64,000 nucleotides of DNA from Spirogloea muscicola (GCA_009602725.1 WELB01000027.1:178972-242971); one strand, 5' to 3'; positions 24,441 through 36,139 are shown, numbered from the stretch's first letter. Program-made: numbers and translations. Notes: a model not told the origin generated them from the letters alone.

Positions 24441-25120
24441 TTCTTCGAAGGCCAGCCCAAAAAGGAAGGGACAAGCTCCGAACAAAAGGAAGGACCAGAA
24501 AGGCGTGAAGAGAGAGAAGGCGCGCGGTGCGCGTAAGATGAAAAGGGTAGGCATCTTAAGAAGTAGATTCTAAGCCATTACACTGTTCAGTCAATCTTTT
24601 TCTATTACACTGTTCAGGCACGAGCTAGGGGGAAAGGTGGGGCAAGTCCAAATGAAAGATAGAGGTTCCAATGTAAGGCAATGGCTATGAAAAATTGTGC
24701 GCCCATAGAGGAGAAAAAGATTCGTGTAGTTGAAACAAACGAAGGTCAAATGGCCAAGTACAAACAAAGTGCTCGCCCATAGAGAAGAGTGGCTGGCAAA
24801 GCCAGCCCAAAAAGAATGGACAATATCCCAAGCCAAAGAAAGGTGCCGAAAAAGAACTACACTACAGTCCATGCAAAGGCAAGCACACCTAAGAACTACA
24901 TAACCTACAGCAGAATGAGGAGAGGAGAGGGGCTGTGAGAAGAGAGGCCAGCCAATTGAGAAGAAAGTGCTCGCCAGTTGAACGAACAAGACAAGTTAGC
25001 ACATTCTGACCAAAGGGCCGTGAACAATGAGCCAGTCTCACAAAAGACCTTTTGTCCATTTCTTAGGGCTGGCCTGTCACAGCCATTGCCGTCATTTTGG
25101 AAAAGCTGTCTTCACAAAAA
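24440..25120. repeat. Dense R1/R3/tail mosaic
   Basis: R1 at about 24445-24490, 24780-24835 and (inverted) 25055-25110; a diverged LINE-like tail at 24505-24600, in which the ACACTGTTCAG end occurs twice; R3 pieces at 24715-24770 and 24880-24920. Nested insertion is the likely cause. Confidence 0.65.
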
Positions 25121-25237
25121 GAGAAAAGCATTGCGAGCGAAGCCCCTCGGGCAGCTTCAGACGGACGGAAGTAGAAGAAGCGCTTTTTCTTGGGGCCAAA
25201 AGCGCTGAAGAAAGCGCGGCCAGATTGACTGGTGGTT

Positions 25238-25395
25238 GAGAAGAATTTTCGTGTATTTGAAACAAATGAAGGCCAATTGGCCAAGTACAGAGGCAAGCAC
25301 ATCTAAGACCTACATAACCTACAGCAGAATGACCCGCTCAGTAACCGCGGGTCAAACCATAAAGGTGGCTAATCGATGCCTGAATACTAGATGTC
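25238..25395 (+). repeat. Repeat R3, most complete copy
   Basis: About 158 bases: TTTTCGTGTATTTGAAACAA, GGCCAATTGGCCAAGTACAG, AGACCTACATAACCTACAGC, GACCCGCTCAGTAACCGCGG, ending ATCGATGCCTGAATACTAGA. It matches 20480-20640 over its full length and 24715-24920 and 26160-26255 in part. No coding capacity or terminal inverted repeats seen. Family unknown. Confidence 0.7.
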
Positions 25396-25521
25396 AGATA
25401 AGAAGCCCTTCTGCCACCAACTAGAGCACGCCCAGCTTTCTGGTGCAAGGCATTAATTAGCCTGGGCACGCTGCAAACAGGCCGAAACTCGTCGTCGCAA
25501 GTTGAGAGAGGCCAGCCCAAG

Positions 25522-25690
25522 GGAGAGAAGGCGCGCGGGGCGCATGAATTGAAAGGGAGGCCAATTCAAGCCAATACATTGTTCAGGCAGAGTCGAGTGC
25601 AGACTAAACAAGGCCACATAATACGGAGACCTAATCTAAGGTACCTAAGATGACATTAGTACCCACGGGTGAGCACAAACAAATCTGACA
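25522..25690 (-). mobile_element. LINE-like 3' end and tail, minus strand
   Basis: Reverse complement of the 3' end of the element at 21190-22495: tail at 25522-25592, then the 3' UTR (AATACGGAGACCTAATCTAA, GGTACCTAAGATGACATTAG), then the coding end (CCCACGGGTGAGCAC) to about 25690. 5'-truncated copy. Confidence 0.75.
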
Positions 25691-25848
25691 AGCTAAAGGG
25701 AAGGAAGGAAAGAACGAGCGCCGCGACAGGGAGACTGAAGTGGCTAGCAAGTAAGAATTTCGTGGCTAGCAAGAAAAAGAAAGAAAGGGGTCTCTCATCA
25801 GTAACCTATAGTCAGGAGATGCAGATCAGAACCTCTCTCGCTAGGAAG
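25631..25848. repeat. 218-bp duplication, copy 1
   Basis: Starts CTAATCTAAGGTACC and ends CTCGCTAGGAAG. It is repeated 288 bases downstream at 25919-26136; the two copies translate identically over about 60 codons. It spans the boundary of the LINE-like fragment and the following purine-rich sequence, so the duplication is later than that insertion. Confidence 0.9.
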
Positions 25849-25919
25849 TGCGGCCTGTAGCGGACGTACGACGCACTGGCGGCCGTGAAAGGAGGAGTAA
25901 GTAAGTACACACACAATCC
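25844..25919. repeat. 76-bp duplication, copy 1
   Basis: GGAAGTGCGGCCTGTAGCGG through ACACACAATCC; repeated at 26256-26331. It overlaps the edges of the 218-bp repeats, giving an interleaved A-B-A-x-B layout. Confidence 0.88.
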
Positions 25920-26136
25920 TAATCTAAGGTACCTAAGATGACATTAGTACCCACGGGTGAGCACAAACAAATCTGACAAGCTAAAGGGAAGGAAGGAAAG
26001 AACGAGCGCCGCGACAGGGAGACTGAAGTGGCTAGCAAGTAAGAATTTCGTGGCTAGCAAGAAAAAGAAAGAAAGGGGTCTCTCATCAGTAACCTATAGT
26101 CAGGAGATGCAGATCAGAACCTCTCTCGCTAGGAAG
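25919..26136. repeat. 218-bp duplication, copy 2
   Basis: Second copy of 25631-25848 (offset 288). By eye the two are indistinguishable, so the event is very recent or an assembly effect. Confidence 0.9.
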
Positions 26137-26255
26137 AAAATGTGTGTATATTAAGAGATGGGGAGGCCATGTGTGGCCAAGTACAAAGGCAAGCACATTG
26201 GACAAATGTACGTCACCTGCTGCTAAGCTGACCCGCTCAGTAACCACGAGTCAGC

Positions 26256-26331
26256 GGAAGTGCGGCCTGTAGCGGACGTACGACGCACTGGCGGCCGTGA
26301 AAGGAGGAGTAAGTAAGTACACACACAATCC
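26256..26331. repeat. 76-bp duplication, copy 2
   Basis: Second copy of 25844-25919 (offset 412). A partial R3 copy (26160-26255) lies between the second 218-bp copy and this one. Confidence 0.88.
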
Positions 26332-26389
26332 AGCGGTGGCGGGATAGCCGGAGGCTGCCGCTGGAGCCGCCTGATCAAGATGGCCGATC

Positions 26390-26455
26390 TGAATGGGGCT
26401 GGCTTTTCCAGCCCCTATCCTCAATGGGCGAGCCCTTTCTCTTCGCCGCCCATCC
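26390..26455 (-). repeat. R1 copy upstream of EIN2
   Basis: GGGGCTGGCTTTTCCAGCCC followed by CTATCCTCAATGGGCGAGCC. This is the cleanest hairpin: GGGCTGG/CCAGCCC arms around a 5-nt loop. It lies about 250 bp upstream of the EIN2 start, so it may fall in its promoter or 5' UTR. Confidence 0.75.
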
Positions 26456-26591
26456 CTCGTGCCCGAATGCAGAGATTTTATTTGTCCCACGGGCTTGACG
26501 CACCCGCCACCCCGCCCCGCATTCCCTCCTACACACCACCTCCTCGGCCATGGCTGCCCGGCCCGCCCGGCGGCGCCGCGCGCGGCGCGCG

Positions 26592-26593
<2 letters not shown>

Positions 26594-26656
<63 letters not shown>
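26594..26656. repeat. Poly(T)63 run before EIN2
   Basis: An unbroken run of 63 T between a GC-rich CGCGCGCGTC-like sequence and GGCGGCGGCGGCGG, 41 bp upstream of the EIN2 ATG. The base composition is alien to its context and a second such run borders an assembly gap at 54726. Probably an assembly or sequencing artefact. Confidence 0.85.
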
Positions 26657-26657
<1 letters not shown>

Positions 26658-26697
26658 GCGGCGGCGGCGGTGGCCCGCTCGTCGGAGCCCCGCAGCC

Positions 26698-29600
26698 ATG
26701 CCGCGCCGCGTGGCGGCGTCGCTGGGCCCGGCCTGCCTCGTCTCGCTCGGCTTCCTGAACCCCGCGGCGTGGGCCGCCATCGTCGAGGAGGGGCCCCGCT
26801 TCGGCCTCGACCTCCTCTGGGTGCTCCTCGCCTCCAACGCCGTGGCCGTCGGCCTGCAGCTGCTCGCTGCGCGCCTCGGCCTCGTCACTGGCAAGACCCT
26901 CGCCGAGGTCGCCTTCCGCTCCTTATCTCCGCTGAATCTCCGTCGAGATTTGGGCTGTCTCACCTAAGCGCCACGCTTTCTTGGCCGCTGCCAGTGCCAC
27001 TGAAGGTATTGCTCGGGCCGCTTGCGTCGTCCTGCCTCCTGGATTCAAGATGTGAGCATGTCGCACAAAGCCTCTGCTCGTGACTGATGAGATGCCCGCG
27101 TGCAACCGCGCTTTGGCTCACAGATGTGCCGCGAGGAGTACCCGTGGCCTGTCCCTGTCTTGCTATGGGCGTCCTGCGAGGTTGCAATCGTGGCCCTGGA
27201 CTGCATGATGGTGAGTGCCTGCGGCTCGAGCTCAGCACCTCTCCTAGCAGCACTATCGCTTTAGTGACTGCCACTCCCTCAACCTAGTTGAAGCCACTTG
27301 CTGACTCGCAAAGGCTTCACAGGTGCTTAGAAGAGACGAAGCGCCGGTGGGACTGTGGTCTGCGTGGGCTACTTGGCTGGCCGCCATCCTGTCTCGTGAA
27401 GCCGCGCGAGAGGGCTGCTGTCCTCTATCCGACAATCATTGTCTGGCACTTCATCACTGGCAGCTCTGAAGTATGGGTGTGTGCGTGTGTGCCCTGGGTG
27501 CCCTAGGTCCTGGGCGCTGCCATAGGGCTGAAGCTGCTCTTCAGTGTGCCCATGCTGGCCGGTGTCCTCATCATGGAGCTGGAACCAATCCTTACTGTCG
27601 CCCTGCCGCACAACGTGCTGGTATTTTACCAGAGATTCTCTTGCCGGTGCTGAAAGTGCATCCTTGAGGATGAGCTTTTGCAATTTGCTCATGCCATTGG
27701 TTTGGAAACGAACACTGCCTATTGCATGACGAGCAGGAGCACAAATGTGAGCAGGGCAAGGTTAGCAGTGTAAGTGCAGTCCGCCAATGCTAAGAAGCAC
27801 TGGAGCTCCTCTGCAAGCAGGGATTATCCTGGTTCTCTTTAGTAGCTGCAGATTGCATATCCTTGAACGAGCAAGCTCTAAAACGTTGCAAACTTCTGTC
27901 TCGTGCTTATTGACAGACCCCTAGTTTTTCGGTGAAGGCGGGGGCCACTGCTTTAGTCATCATCACCATGTGCTTTCTGAACCAGCTCGTGCGAACAGGC
28001 TCTCCTTTCCTTGAGCTGGACTCGGACTTTTCTGTCTTGGTCCAGCAAGACCGTGTCTGGACGGCCATGGCCTTTTTGGGCTTGAACGTCCTCCCGCAGA
28101 ATCTCCATCTTCACTCCTTCCTGCCGCAAGTAGGCCAAACTCCGGGATGAACCTGCTTCACAAGAGCTCTTCATAAATGATACTTCTCTTTCTTGCTCAA
28201 TCTCTAGTAGGCATGTCAAATGAAATTCCCTGCACTTAAGGACCTGGCAGTAAGCCTGACACTCTGCTCGCTCCATATTTTGTCGAGCCACACCTTGCTC
28301 AGCCCGTTGCGCTTCTTGCTCTTGTCGGCAGGTTAATTAGTGCACATCACTCTCTCCTGCCTTCTTCCCTGCCATGTGACCTCCTAAGACTTGTATTTCT
28401 ATGTTCACACAGGCCCCTCTGGAAAAGTACAGCCTTGTTAGCAAGCTTTATGTACAGAATGCTGTGGATATCTGTCTCTCCCTGGGCGTGGGCTTACTTG
28501 CCAATGCAGCAGCCCTTGGGATTGCATCTACAACGTTCTATGCAGGAGGGTCAGAACCCTCGAATGGCTTTATCAATCAGGTGCACTTGCTAACTTGTAG
28601 GTACTGTTCACGGCCATCAGCATGTGAGATTTGTGAGCGCATGTCCTGCCCCTGATTGTGGCAGGTGCTGCAACAGCGTACCATTTTTAATAGGGGCAAG
28701 CAACTCACGGGCTTGTCCAGCTTTCAGTGGCTGACTCCTCTAGATCACTTGCCTTGACTGTCGTGACCTTTGGTATGATATCCTACCCAGGTGTGGGGCA
28801 GCACCCTTGCCCCCGCATTTGGCGTCGCGCTTGCGACCATCGGCATCATCTCGTACTTGACGCAAGCGCTGTCTGGCCAAGTTGTGTCCAAGGGCTTCAT
28901 AGGCATGCAGAGCAAGCCTTGGCTACGGCGGAGTCTCGTTCGCACAGCCGGCGTCATTCTTGCCTGCACATCCCTTAACAGCCTTGGCGGCGTGGATCGC
29001 ATGCTGCAGTTGTGCCAGGTCAGCTTGCGATTCGCACCTCCAGCACTGCAAGTCTTTCGTCATGCAACAAGCAACACAAGTTGTAGCTGATTGCCACTTG
29101 GTGAAGCTGACAAAATGCTATTGGACTTCAATGCTTGGTCCTCAGGTGGTTATGTCTTTGCAGTTGCCGCTCACTCTCATCCCTCTGATCAAAGTCACTT
29201 CGTCGAAGGTCTACATGGGGCACTTCCAGATTTCACGCTTGGCAGCGGCAGCGGCCTGGACGGTGGGCATTATTATCTACGTGACAAACATCATTGTTCT
29301 CTATGAGAACATAGTCTACGACGATGGATCCTCGCTGTCCGGCGACCTGCGGTCAAATCAGGTGGTGTGGGCGACCTTGGCAGGCTCAGTGCTAGCCGGA
29401 GAGTTTGTGCTGGCAGCCTGGATGGCCGCCTCTCCGCTCCGACACACGGTTGGGACGCAGCAGCGAGGCTCTCTTGAGAGTAACAGTGAGGATCAAGCGT
29501 TTGTCCTGAAGGCGGTCAGCAGGAAAGAGGCTATTCCAGAAAACAAGGAGGAGTCAGGGCTGCGATTGCGAGGACCAAGGGCCGCCAATGGCCTGCGCGG

Positions 29601-32600
29601 CGAACAAAGTAGCTTTGACGCACGTCAAGGTGCCGAGCAGCCCTCCACTGAGGAGTCCCTGGAGCCGGTGGTCCCTAAGGAGGTGCAGGAGGAGCCACTT
29701 TTGCTTGTCCCTGCTCTTGATGGCGACATGCAGGCACTTTATGGTGCTTTTGATGGCAGCTCTGACAGGTTGGCAGTAGGCGACTCTGAGGTGTCCCAGC
29801 ACAACGAAGGGTGTGATATAGCGGCAATACCCGAGATGCCTGTGGGGCAACTTGAGACGGGCACAGCACCTGATCAAGAAGCTCTTCATGGTGACCAAGT
29901 ACTGGCAGGTTCTGGCAGTATTGGTGTTGGTAGTTCAGAGCTATTGGAGCTGAAGGAGCCACAGCAGGTGCAGGATGCAGCATCGGCAACTTTGCCAGCC
30001 GCAATTGATAGAGGAGCCTTGGACGATGCCTGCGAGCCGAGTTTGCTGGAGGTAGGAACTCTGGGCCATGGCAAGGACAGGTTGCCTGACGTGCCTTCAC
30101 GTGCAATTGAGGACCATGTTGATGGCTTACCAGCGGCCATTCAGCAGGCCGACAGTGTGGACGCGCAGAAGGCCCCCCTGGTCATCCTTGACAAGCCACA
30201 GGAGAAGACGAGGGCCAGTGAAGAACGGCCAAGCATGGGCGTAGACGAGACTGTGGTGCAGGGAGGGGGCCTGGAGCAGGCCAAGTCGAGGAGCACGGCG
30301 CTCCATGAGCCAGGGTACGAGCCGAGCATGAGCCTGCTTGACATTCTAATCTCAGAGGCGCACAAATATGGGCAGATCAAGGAGTGGGTTTTGAGCTCCG
30401 CTCTGAAGAGGCACAACAGAAAGGAGAGCGTGGAACAGGTGGGCGATTTGGATGCTGGCCTAGCGGACGCGCTCGAGCTGCATGTCGAGGTACTTGTCCC
30501 TGCCGCAGGTGACGAGCAAAAGTACGCCGTGAGCTCTGCTGAAGAAAAGGTCACTGCATCGGAGGAGCTTAATCAGTCTCTACCTGTGGAGGTAATGGCT
30601 GTGAGCTCTTCGGGAGGGCAATCTCCATCCTCCACAACATCAGAGAGCCAGGAGCCAAGCGCTGCTTCAGTAGCGGATTCATCGCTTTTTCTTCCAGAGC
30701 AAGTGAGCCCCCCCGATGTTAGCAATCACCCGCTGTGTTTGCTGACTGAGATCTCATGCATGCTGGATGCCTGCGTCCTTGATCATGAGCTGCCTGAGCA
30801 GCCTGAGCAGTGGCTCATGTGAAAGTTGACAACTTATGGCAGGATGTGCCGCCTGGAGCGAGGAAATCAGACAAGCTTTCAAGCTCGGCTCCAGCTTGGG
30901 TTCCAAGTGTACCTTCAGCATCTGCAAACCTTGTGACAAGTGATGAGGTGGAGCTCCACGACACCGACATGGACGCCGATGTCGACCTGGAGGACAGCGG
31001 GAACTGGAGCTCAGCAGTAGCAGGCGTGCTGAGCGAGGATCCTACGTCGCCACCAAGGGCGGGCGCGTCTCCAGCACTCATGCAAACAGGCTCTGCAGTC
31101 AAGTCCCAGCCCAGCTGGAGCGTGCAACCTGTGGCGGAGCGGGAGAGGTTGGCACCGGAGGGTGTTTTGGACCCCGGGAGCCTATCGCGCCTCTCGGGGC
31201 TGGGACGTGGCGCGCGGCGGCAGCTTGCGGCTGTGCTCGACGAGTTCTGGGGCATCATTTTTGACTTGCATGGGCAGCCTGTGGCTGCCAATAGTGGCGG
31301 CAGCGGCAGCCAGCAGCAGCACCTGGCGCTAGGACGAGAGGGAGGCAACGGCAGAGCTGGCGCCCAATTGGTGCCGCAGGACCAGCAGAACTTGGCAGGC
31401 ATGCCGGGGCTTGCGGCATACAAGCACAGCGGCGAGAAACCTTCAGCGGCAGGGTTCTCCGGGGCGTTTGGTCGCCAGGCCCCACACACCATCTCGGCGT
31501 CTACCCTCCGGCAGTTTGCCAGTGTCTCACGGTTGCCGCACTCTGACGGGCGTGGACATCACAACCATGCTGCCGGGGAGAATGGCAGCCTCTCGGTGCC
31601 CAACCTGTTCAGTTTGCCGGGCTATCCGGGGAGTGGCGATGCCATCGCTGCGTTGGACCGTGGGCAGGGCGCCGAGGTGCCCACCTACCAGCTGCAGCGA
31701 CGAGCCACGTCGATAACATCGGCGAGGATGGGTCTGGACTTTGGCAGCCACAGCTATGGCGATAGCAACCTCAATCTCCATGACGTACAGAGGGATGCAC
31801 AGCTGTCGTACTCCCGGGGCTCCATGGGGAGTCCCGGGAGTATGGCCATGTACGGCAAGTCGGACAATGTCGGGGCCAACTCCAGACAATTTGACAACGA
31901 CGTGGAGTATGCGATTGAGGCCCGAGCGCGGCGGCAGGTGCAGGAGCTCATGGAGGCCTACTTGCCATTCTCGAACAGGGCCACACCCATTTCGTTTGTG
32001 GTAGAGCCGCCAGCGCGCTCCTACCACCAGGACAAGGGCCGTAGTTCGTTTGAGAGGGATCGGCTGCAGGGAGATGGCGGCTGGGATGGCGGGGCGCTCG
32101 GTGGGCACCTGGGCTACCATGAACGTCTGTCAGAGGCAGACCCCATGCAGAGCTTCCAGGCTGACAGTGTGAAGGGATCAGCCGAGGGGTACAACCCAGA
32201 GATGGAGCAGCAAGCAGCGCATGCGAGGGCTCATGCCCGTCGACAAGCGCCTGGCTCGCATGACTGGAGCGACGGCGAAGGGGCAGCTCGGCCTGGGTAT
32301 GGGAACCTCGCTGGGGGCCCCCTGTCCTTTGACGATCTGGCGCCATCCCAGCAGATGCGCGACGCTTTCTCCCTGCAGCACCCGTCCTCGTCCGCCGAGC
32401 TCAAGTCGTTCTGGTCCAAGCAGCCTCACGAAACTCTCTTCGGCCCTACGCACGATCAGTTACAAGCATCAATCCTCAAGGTAATGCCGAGGCTATGGAC
32501 AGAGTGCACATGCAGGCAGGTCAATAGGTTTGCTACTATCATTGGCTGCATATGAAGCCTCACGGTATACACAAGGCTTAGCAATAGAGCTGACAGAGCC

Positions 32601-34045
32601 GCATCGGCTTCAGAAAGCGGCACTATGTGTAGGGTCAGAGTGACTATCTCGGGCCATTTTTGAAGGGCGGACTCATTGGCGTGTGCCCATCATAGTTCCA
32701 GCCTTCGCAAGGCATCAACTCACCCGCCTGCCCTGTGTGTTTCTCAGGGTCAAGCAACCGGCACGTGGTCACAACCTGCAGCTGCGCAGCATGAGCTTGA
32801 CAAGCAGGAGAAAGACGAGTTGCTCATGAGGCAACTCCGAAGCTGCCTGCACCAGCTACTCAAGATCGAGGGCTCCAGCTGGCTGTTCCGATACGAGTGC
32901 GGTGCAGACGAGGACGTGGTTGCGGCAGTAGTTGATCAGGAAAGAAAGCTGTACCAGGAGGCTGTACAGCTTGTGGTGAATGGCCAGATGAGCAGCGGGG
33001 AGGACAAGGGCCTCACAATTCTTAGCTTTCACAGGAAGCCCAAGGCCAGCAGCGACAGCATTGGCGGCAAGGATGCGCTCCCCCTTCTCTCGCCTGCTCA
33101 GCAGGCCCTTGCCATGGAGGCGGTGCTACTGGCAGCCTCCATGTGGGGCTGCGGGGAAGCGTGCCTCTGGTCCCCAACGCTCCTGGTCAATTTTGGAGTC
33201 TGGTGTGTGCACAGGGTCCTCGAGCTAGCCCAGATGGAGAGCCGGCCTGAGCTGTGGGGCAAGTACACCTATGTTCTCAACAGGCTGCAGGTAGTTGTCC
33301 ACATTCGAGATTGCTGCTTAAGTACCTCATCAGTTTATGCAAAGATTGCTGCACTATACCACAAATGTTGCAATATGATGCTGGTGCAGGCAGGCAGTCT
33401 TAAGTCCACAATGACCTCAGAGGTGCTTGATGTTCGACAATCTCTGCTGGATCTCATAGATTCTGTGATCACCTTGGAAGCTCAACCTGAGCACGTGCTG
33501 TAGGAGGCGGGCAAGGTCCACGAGCAGTCGGCCAACTTTGACCTTGCTGACTACAATCATGGCTTGGCACGTCTGCGATTCTGCAGGGTATCCTGGACCC
33601 CGCATTTTCCAAACCACGCACCGTGCCTGCCCTGTGCAAGTGCTTTGGCGATAAGGTGGGCCAGGACGCCGTATGTGCCCAGCAGTGGGGATCGCAACAC
33701 TCGCTGGCCCAGTCCATGGCCGGCGGCTTCCGGCAGGGTGGCGCCACACCAGCGTCTTCCACGCCATACTCGCGGAGCAAGGGCCCGCCAGCATCCGTGT
33801 TCCTGGACATAGTGAAGGAGGTGGAGACGGCGGTGGGTGCCCGGAAGGGCCGCACGGGCACTGCAGCGGGCGATGTCGCCTTCCCCAAGGGCAAGGAGAA
33901 CCTGGCATCCGTCTTGAAGCGGTACAAGCGGCGGCTAGGGAACAAGCAGCCCGGTGGGAGCCTCACGACGATGACAGCGTGTGCCAGTAGCACAGGGCCA
34001 CCACAGCGCCGCGGGCAGCAGCACCAGTCGTGGGTCCGCATATGA
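26698..34045 (+). CDS. EIN2: EIN2-like NRAMP-fold ethylene-signalling protein
   Basis: Homologue of ETHYLENE INSENSITIVE 2: an ER-membrane NRAMP-fold domain plus a cytosolic C-terminal end (CEND) that in land plants is cleaved and enters the nucleus. Ten exons: 26698-26907, 27124-27210, 27507-27620, 27917-28129, 28413-28580, 28791-29018, 29146-30702, 30843-32480, 32748-33290, 33587-34045; 5217 nt, 1738 residues (Arabidopsis 1294). N-terminal block: [20 protein letters not shown] and [86 protein letters not shown] and the NLS-like [16 protein letters not shown] metal motifs are altered: DPG is NPA, and the helix-6 histidine position reads PQN. Two huge exons encode a low-complexity linker. The exon 7 donor could instead be at 30591; the later one keeps more coding-like sequence. 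Start ATG precedes [10 protein letters not shown]. Confidence 0.94.
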
Positions 34046-34780
34046 CAGCAACGATCCAGCAGCGTGCACGAGCCAGCGAGCTGCGGTTGTGCTGCGCAAG
34101 CCATCTCCCTCGCCCCTCTGCCACTAGTTTCTGTACACAGCTTTTTGTAAAGCTTCTTCTTCCTGCCTTGCTCCCCACTGAGGAACAACAGCAGCAGCGT
34201 GTGCCCATGTGCTGCCACTCGTACAGTTGGCGACAGCCTCCCACTCGCATTGGTAGTGGGGCTTCAGGTACGCCACATCCTAGTGCGTCTGTTGCAGGTT
34301 GGTGGATGATAGAGTTTGCCCTCTCGGCGGGAAACTGCCGGATTTTGCTCGCGTTGCTAGCAGCTTGTTCAGACCAGTGGTCGAACTAACAGTCCATCGG
34401 GTGCTGCTGCGCACCGGCTTCAGTCCAGCCCCCACAGTAGTGGCACACTGCTCGGCCGGGGCCATGGCACCCACGCTTCTTCATTGTAGACGCCGTACAC
34501 ATTCTTTTGCTTTTTAAGAAGCTCAGACCCAAACACGCATGCCAGTAGCAATGGCAGCCTATCCGAATGCGACATCAGACTTCGCGCTTGCGCTTGCACA
34601 TTGTAGACAGCCAAATCTGGTAAAAGACTTGGGGGCTGACGCAGTGACCTGGCAACTCCCCTATGGCAGTCAGTCAGTCAGCCGAGGGTGAGTGGGCCGT
34701 GTAAAAACATGGCAAGCCGAGCCCTTGGCAGCCCTTGACCTGTTGAGTGCCCACCTGGCCCCTCTGGAGCTCCTGTCATG
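34046..34780. other. EIN2 3' flank
   Basis: About 735 bases with no conserved coding sequence; the proximal part should be the EIN2 3' UTR. Confidence 0.45.
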
Positions 34781-35010
34781 AACAAGTACAAGGACCACCC
34801 GGCGGCCCTTCCCGGTGGCTCGGTGCCTTTGGGTCTTGTGTCCTGCTACCGTATGCGCTTGTCTATGTCCCTACAGCGGTCCCAGGCGATTGCTTTGCAT
34901 CGCCGGGCTGGTCGCGCCCTTGCAGCAGCCTCTGGTTTGCGCAGCGGGGTTGCTCTTCCTCCCCTCAGCTCATCTGACTTCCTACTGCTGACTCGGGGGT
35001 ATTGAGGGCG
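34780..35010 (+). mobile_element. LINE-like 3' end fragment
   Basis: Encodes a C-terminus parallel to the copy at 21190-22495: YRMRLSMSLQRSQAIALHRR, AGRALAAASGLR, SSSDFLLLTRGY then stop at 35005. 5'-truncated; only the last 70 or so codons remain. Confidence 0.75.
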
Positions 35011-35495
35011 CCCTGTCTGCCTAGCCTACGGCTCCGTCATGAACACCTGTATGCATCTGGCTGGCAGTTTACAGCCGATTTTTTAATATCAGCAGCCGCT
35101 TGACTGTCATGCAGCTTCTACTGGTGGATGCAACTGCAACAAAGCACTGAATGACGGTCCAATGGCGGCTCCTTCAAGCACCCGGGTAGGAGAAGCTGCA
35201 AGCTGCCGACAAAGTTTGGCAGGCAGCGACTCCCCATGGCCTGCAACTGAAGCCCGTCACTGCTGCAGCCACAGTCGCTGCGGTCGTCACTGCTCCGAGG
35301 CTGCTGCAGTGGCTGTGCAGGCCCGCACTGCCTTCGCCGATCCTCCTCCGCACACGCGTGGCGATCCAGACCTGATCCACGACAAGTGCAGCAGAGGGCC
35401 GGCGGCCCAGTTTGGGCACAAAACGGTGCTGGGCAGGTTGGGGACCGGCGAATGTGGCAGCGCCCCAGTAAAGCTGGAGAGCGGCGGGCGTGGCC

Positions 35496-36070
35496 TCAGG
35501 CTTCAGCCTGAGCTTTGCGCGCGTGCACGCGTTTCCCCCACCCGGCGGTCTTGATGGCCTCCATGTACTGCGACACGAGCTCCCGGCAGTTCTGCGCGGC
35601 GCGGGTGCAGCGGAGCACGCGATCCGGAGCCGTCAGAGCAGACACCGCCAAGCAGCAGGCCACGGAGTGAAACAAAGCTAAGCAAGGCAAAGCAAAGATG
35701 TAAGTTAGCTGAGTCAAGTGAGATCATCGAGTTAGCTAAGATAATGATCTACGGTAGAACACCGTTCTAGTTAACTTCGCCGCCGCTGTCCCCGCCGCCG
35801 CGGTCGTAAGGGAGTTTGCGATGCAGGGGTCGGGGGTTCGAGACGGCGCTCCCGCGCGGGGCCGCGCACCTGCGTGTGGTTGACGCCCTCGAGGTGGTAG
35901 CAGGCGCGGAGGCGGTCGCGCAGGAGCTTGGCGGCCTCGGCGCGCACCAGCGCCTCGCGCGCCACGTGCTCGCGCTGCTCCAGGAACGCCGCCGGGTCGT
36001 CGTGCCGCACCGCCGCGTCGAAGGAGTCCGGCGGGCCCTCCTCGAACCGCGGCGCGCCGCGGAACACCAT
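35496..36070 (-). CDS. NDUFB10: NADH dehydrogenase complex I subunit NDUFB10 (PDSW)
   Basis: Accessory subunit of mitochondrial complex I, of the PDSW/NDUFB10 family. Two minus-strand exons: 36070-35870 (67 codons) and 35591-35496; total 98 residues, close to the roughly 105 of plant homologues. Visible family sequence: PRFEEGPPDSFDAA, EQREHVAREALVRAEAAKLL, RDRLRACYHLEGVNHTQ, then NCRELVSQYMEAIKTAGWGK. The ...GVNH...C...LV..Y and GWGK pattern matches plant NDUFB10. The ATG at 36070 gives MVFRGAPRFEE, matching the usual short N-terminus. A CGG array and a single N (36138) lie just upstream in the 5' UTR. Convergent with EIN2. Confidence 0.89.
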
Positions 36071-36139
36071 CTCTCCCTCTCGCCTCGCCCCGCTCGGCGC
36101 CTCGCCCGGCGGCGCCGCGGCAACGGCGGCGGCGGCGNA

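Noticed and set aside
26529-26963. Minus-strand frame with a poly-lysine run
   Set aside because: Produced by the poly-T tract and antisense to EIN2 exon 1.
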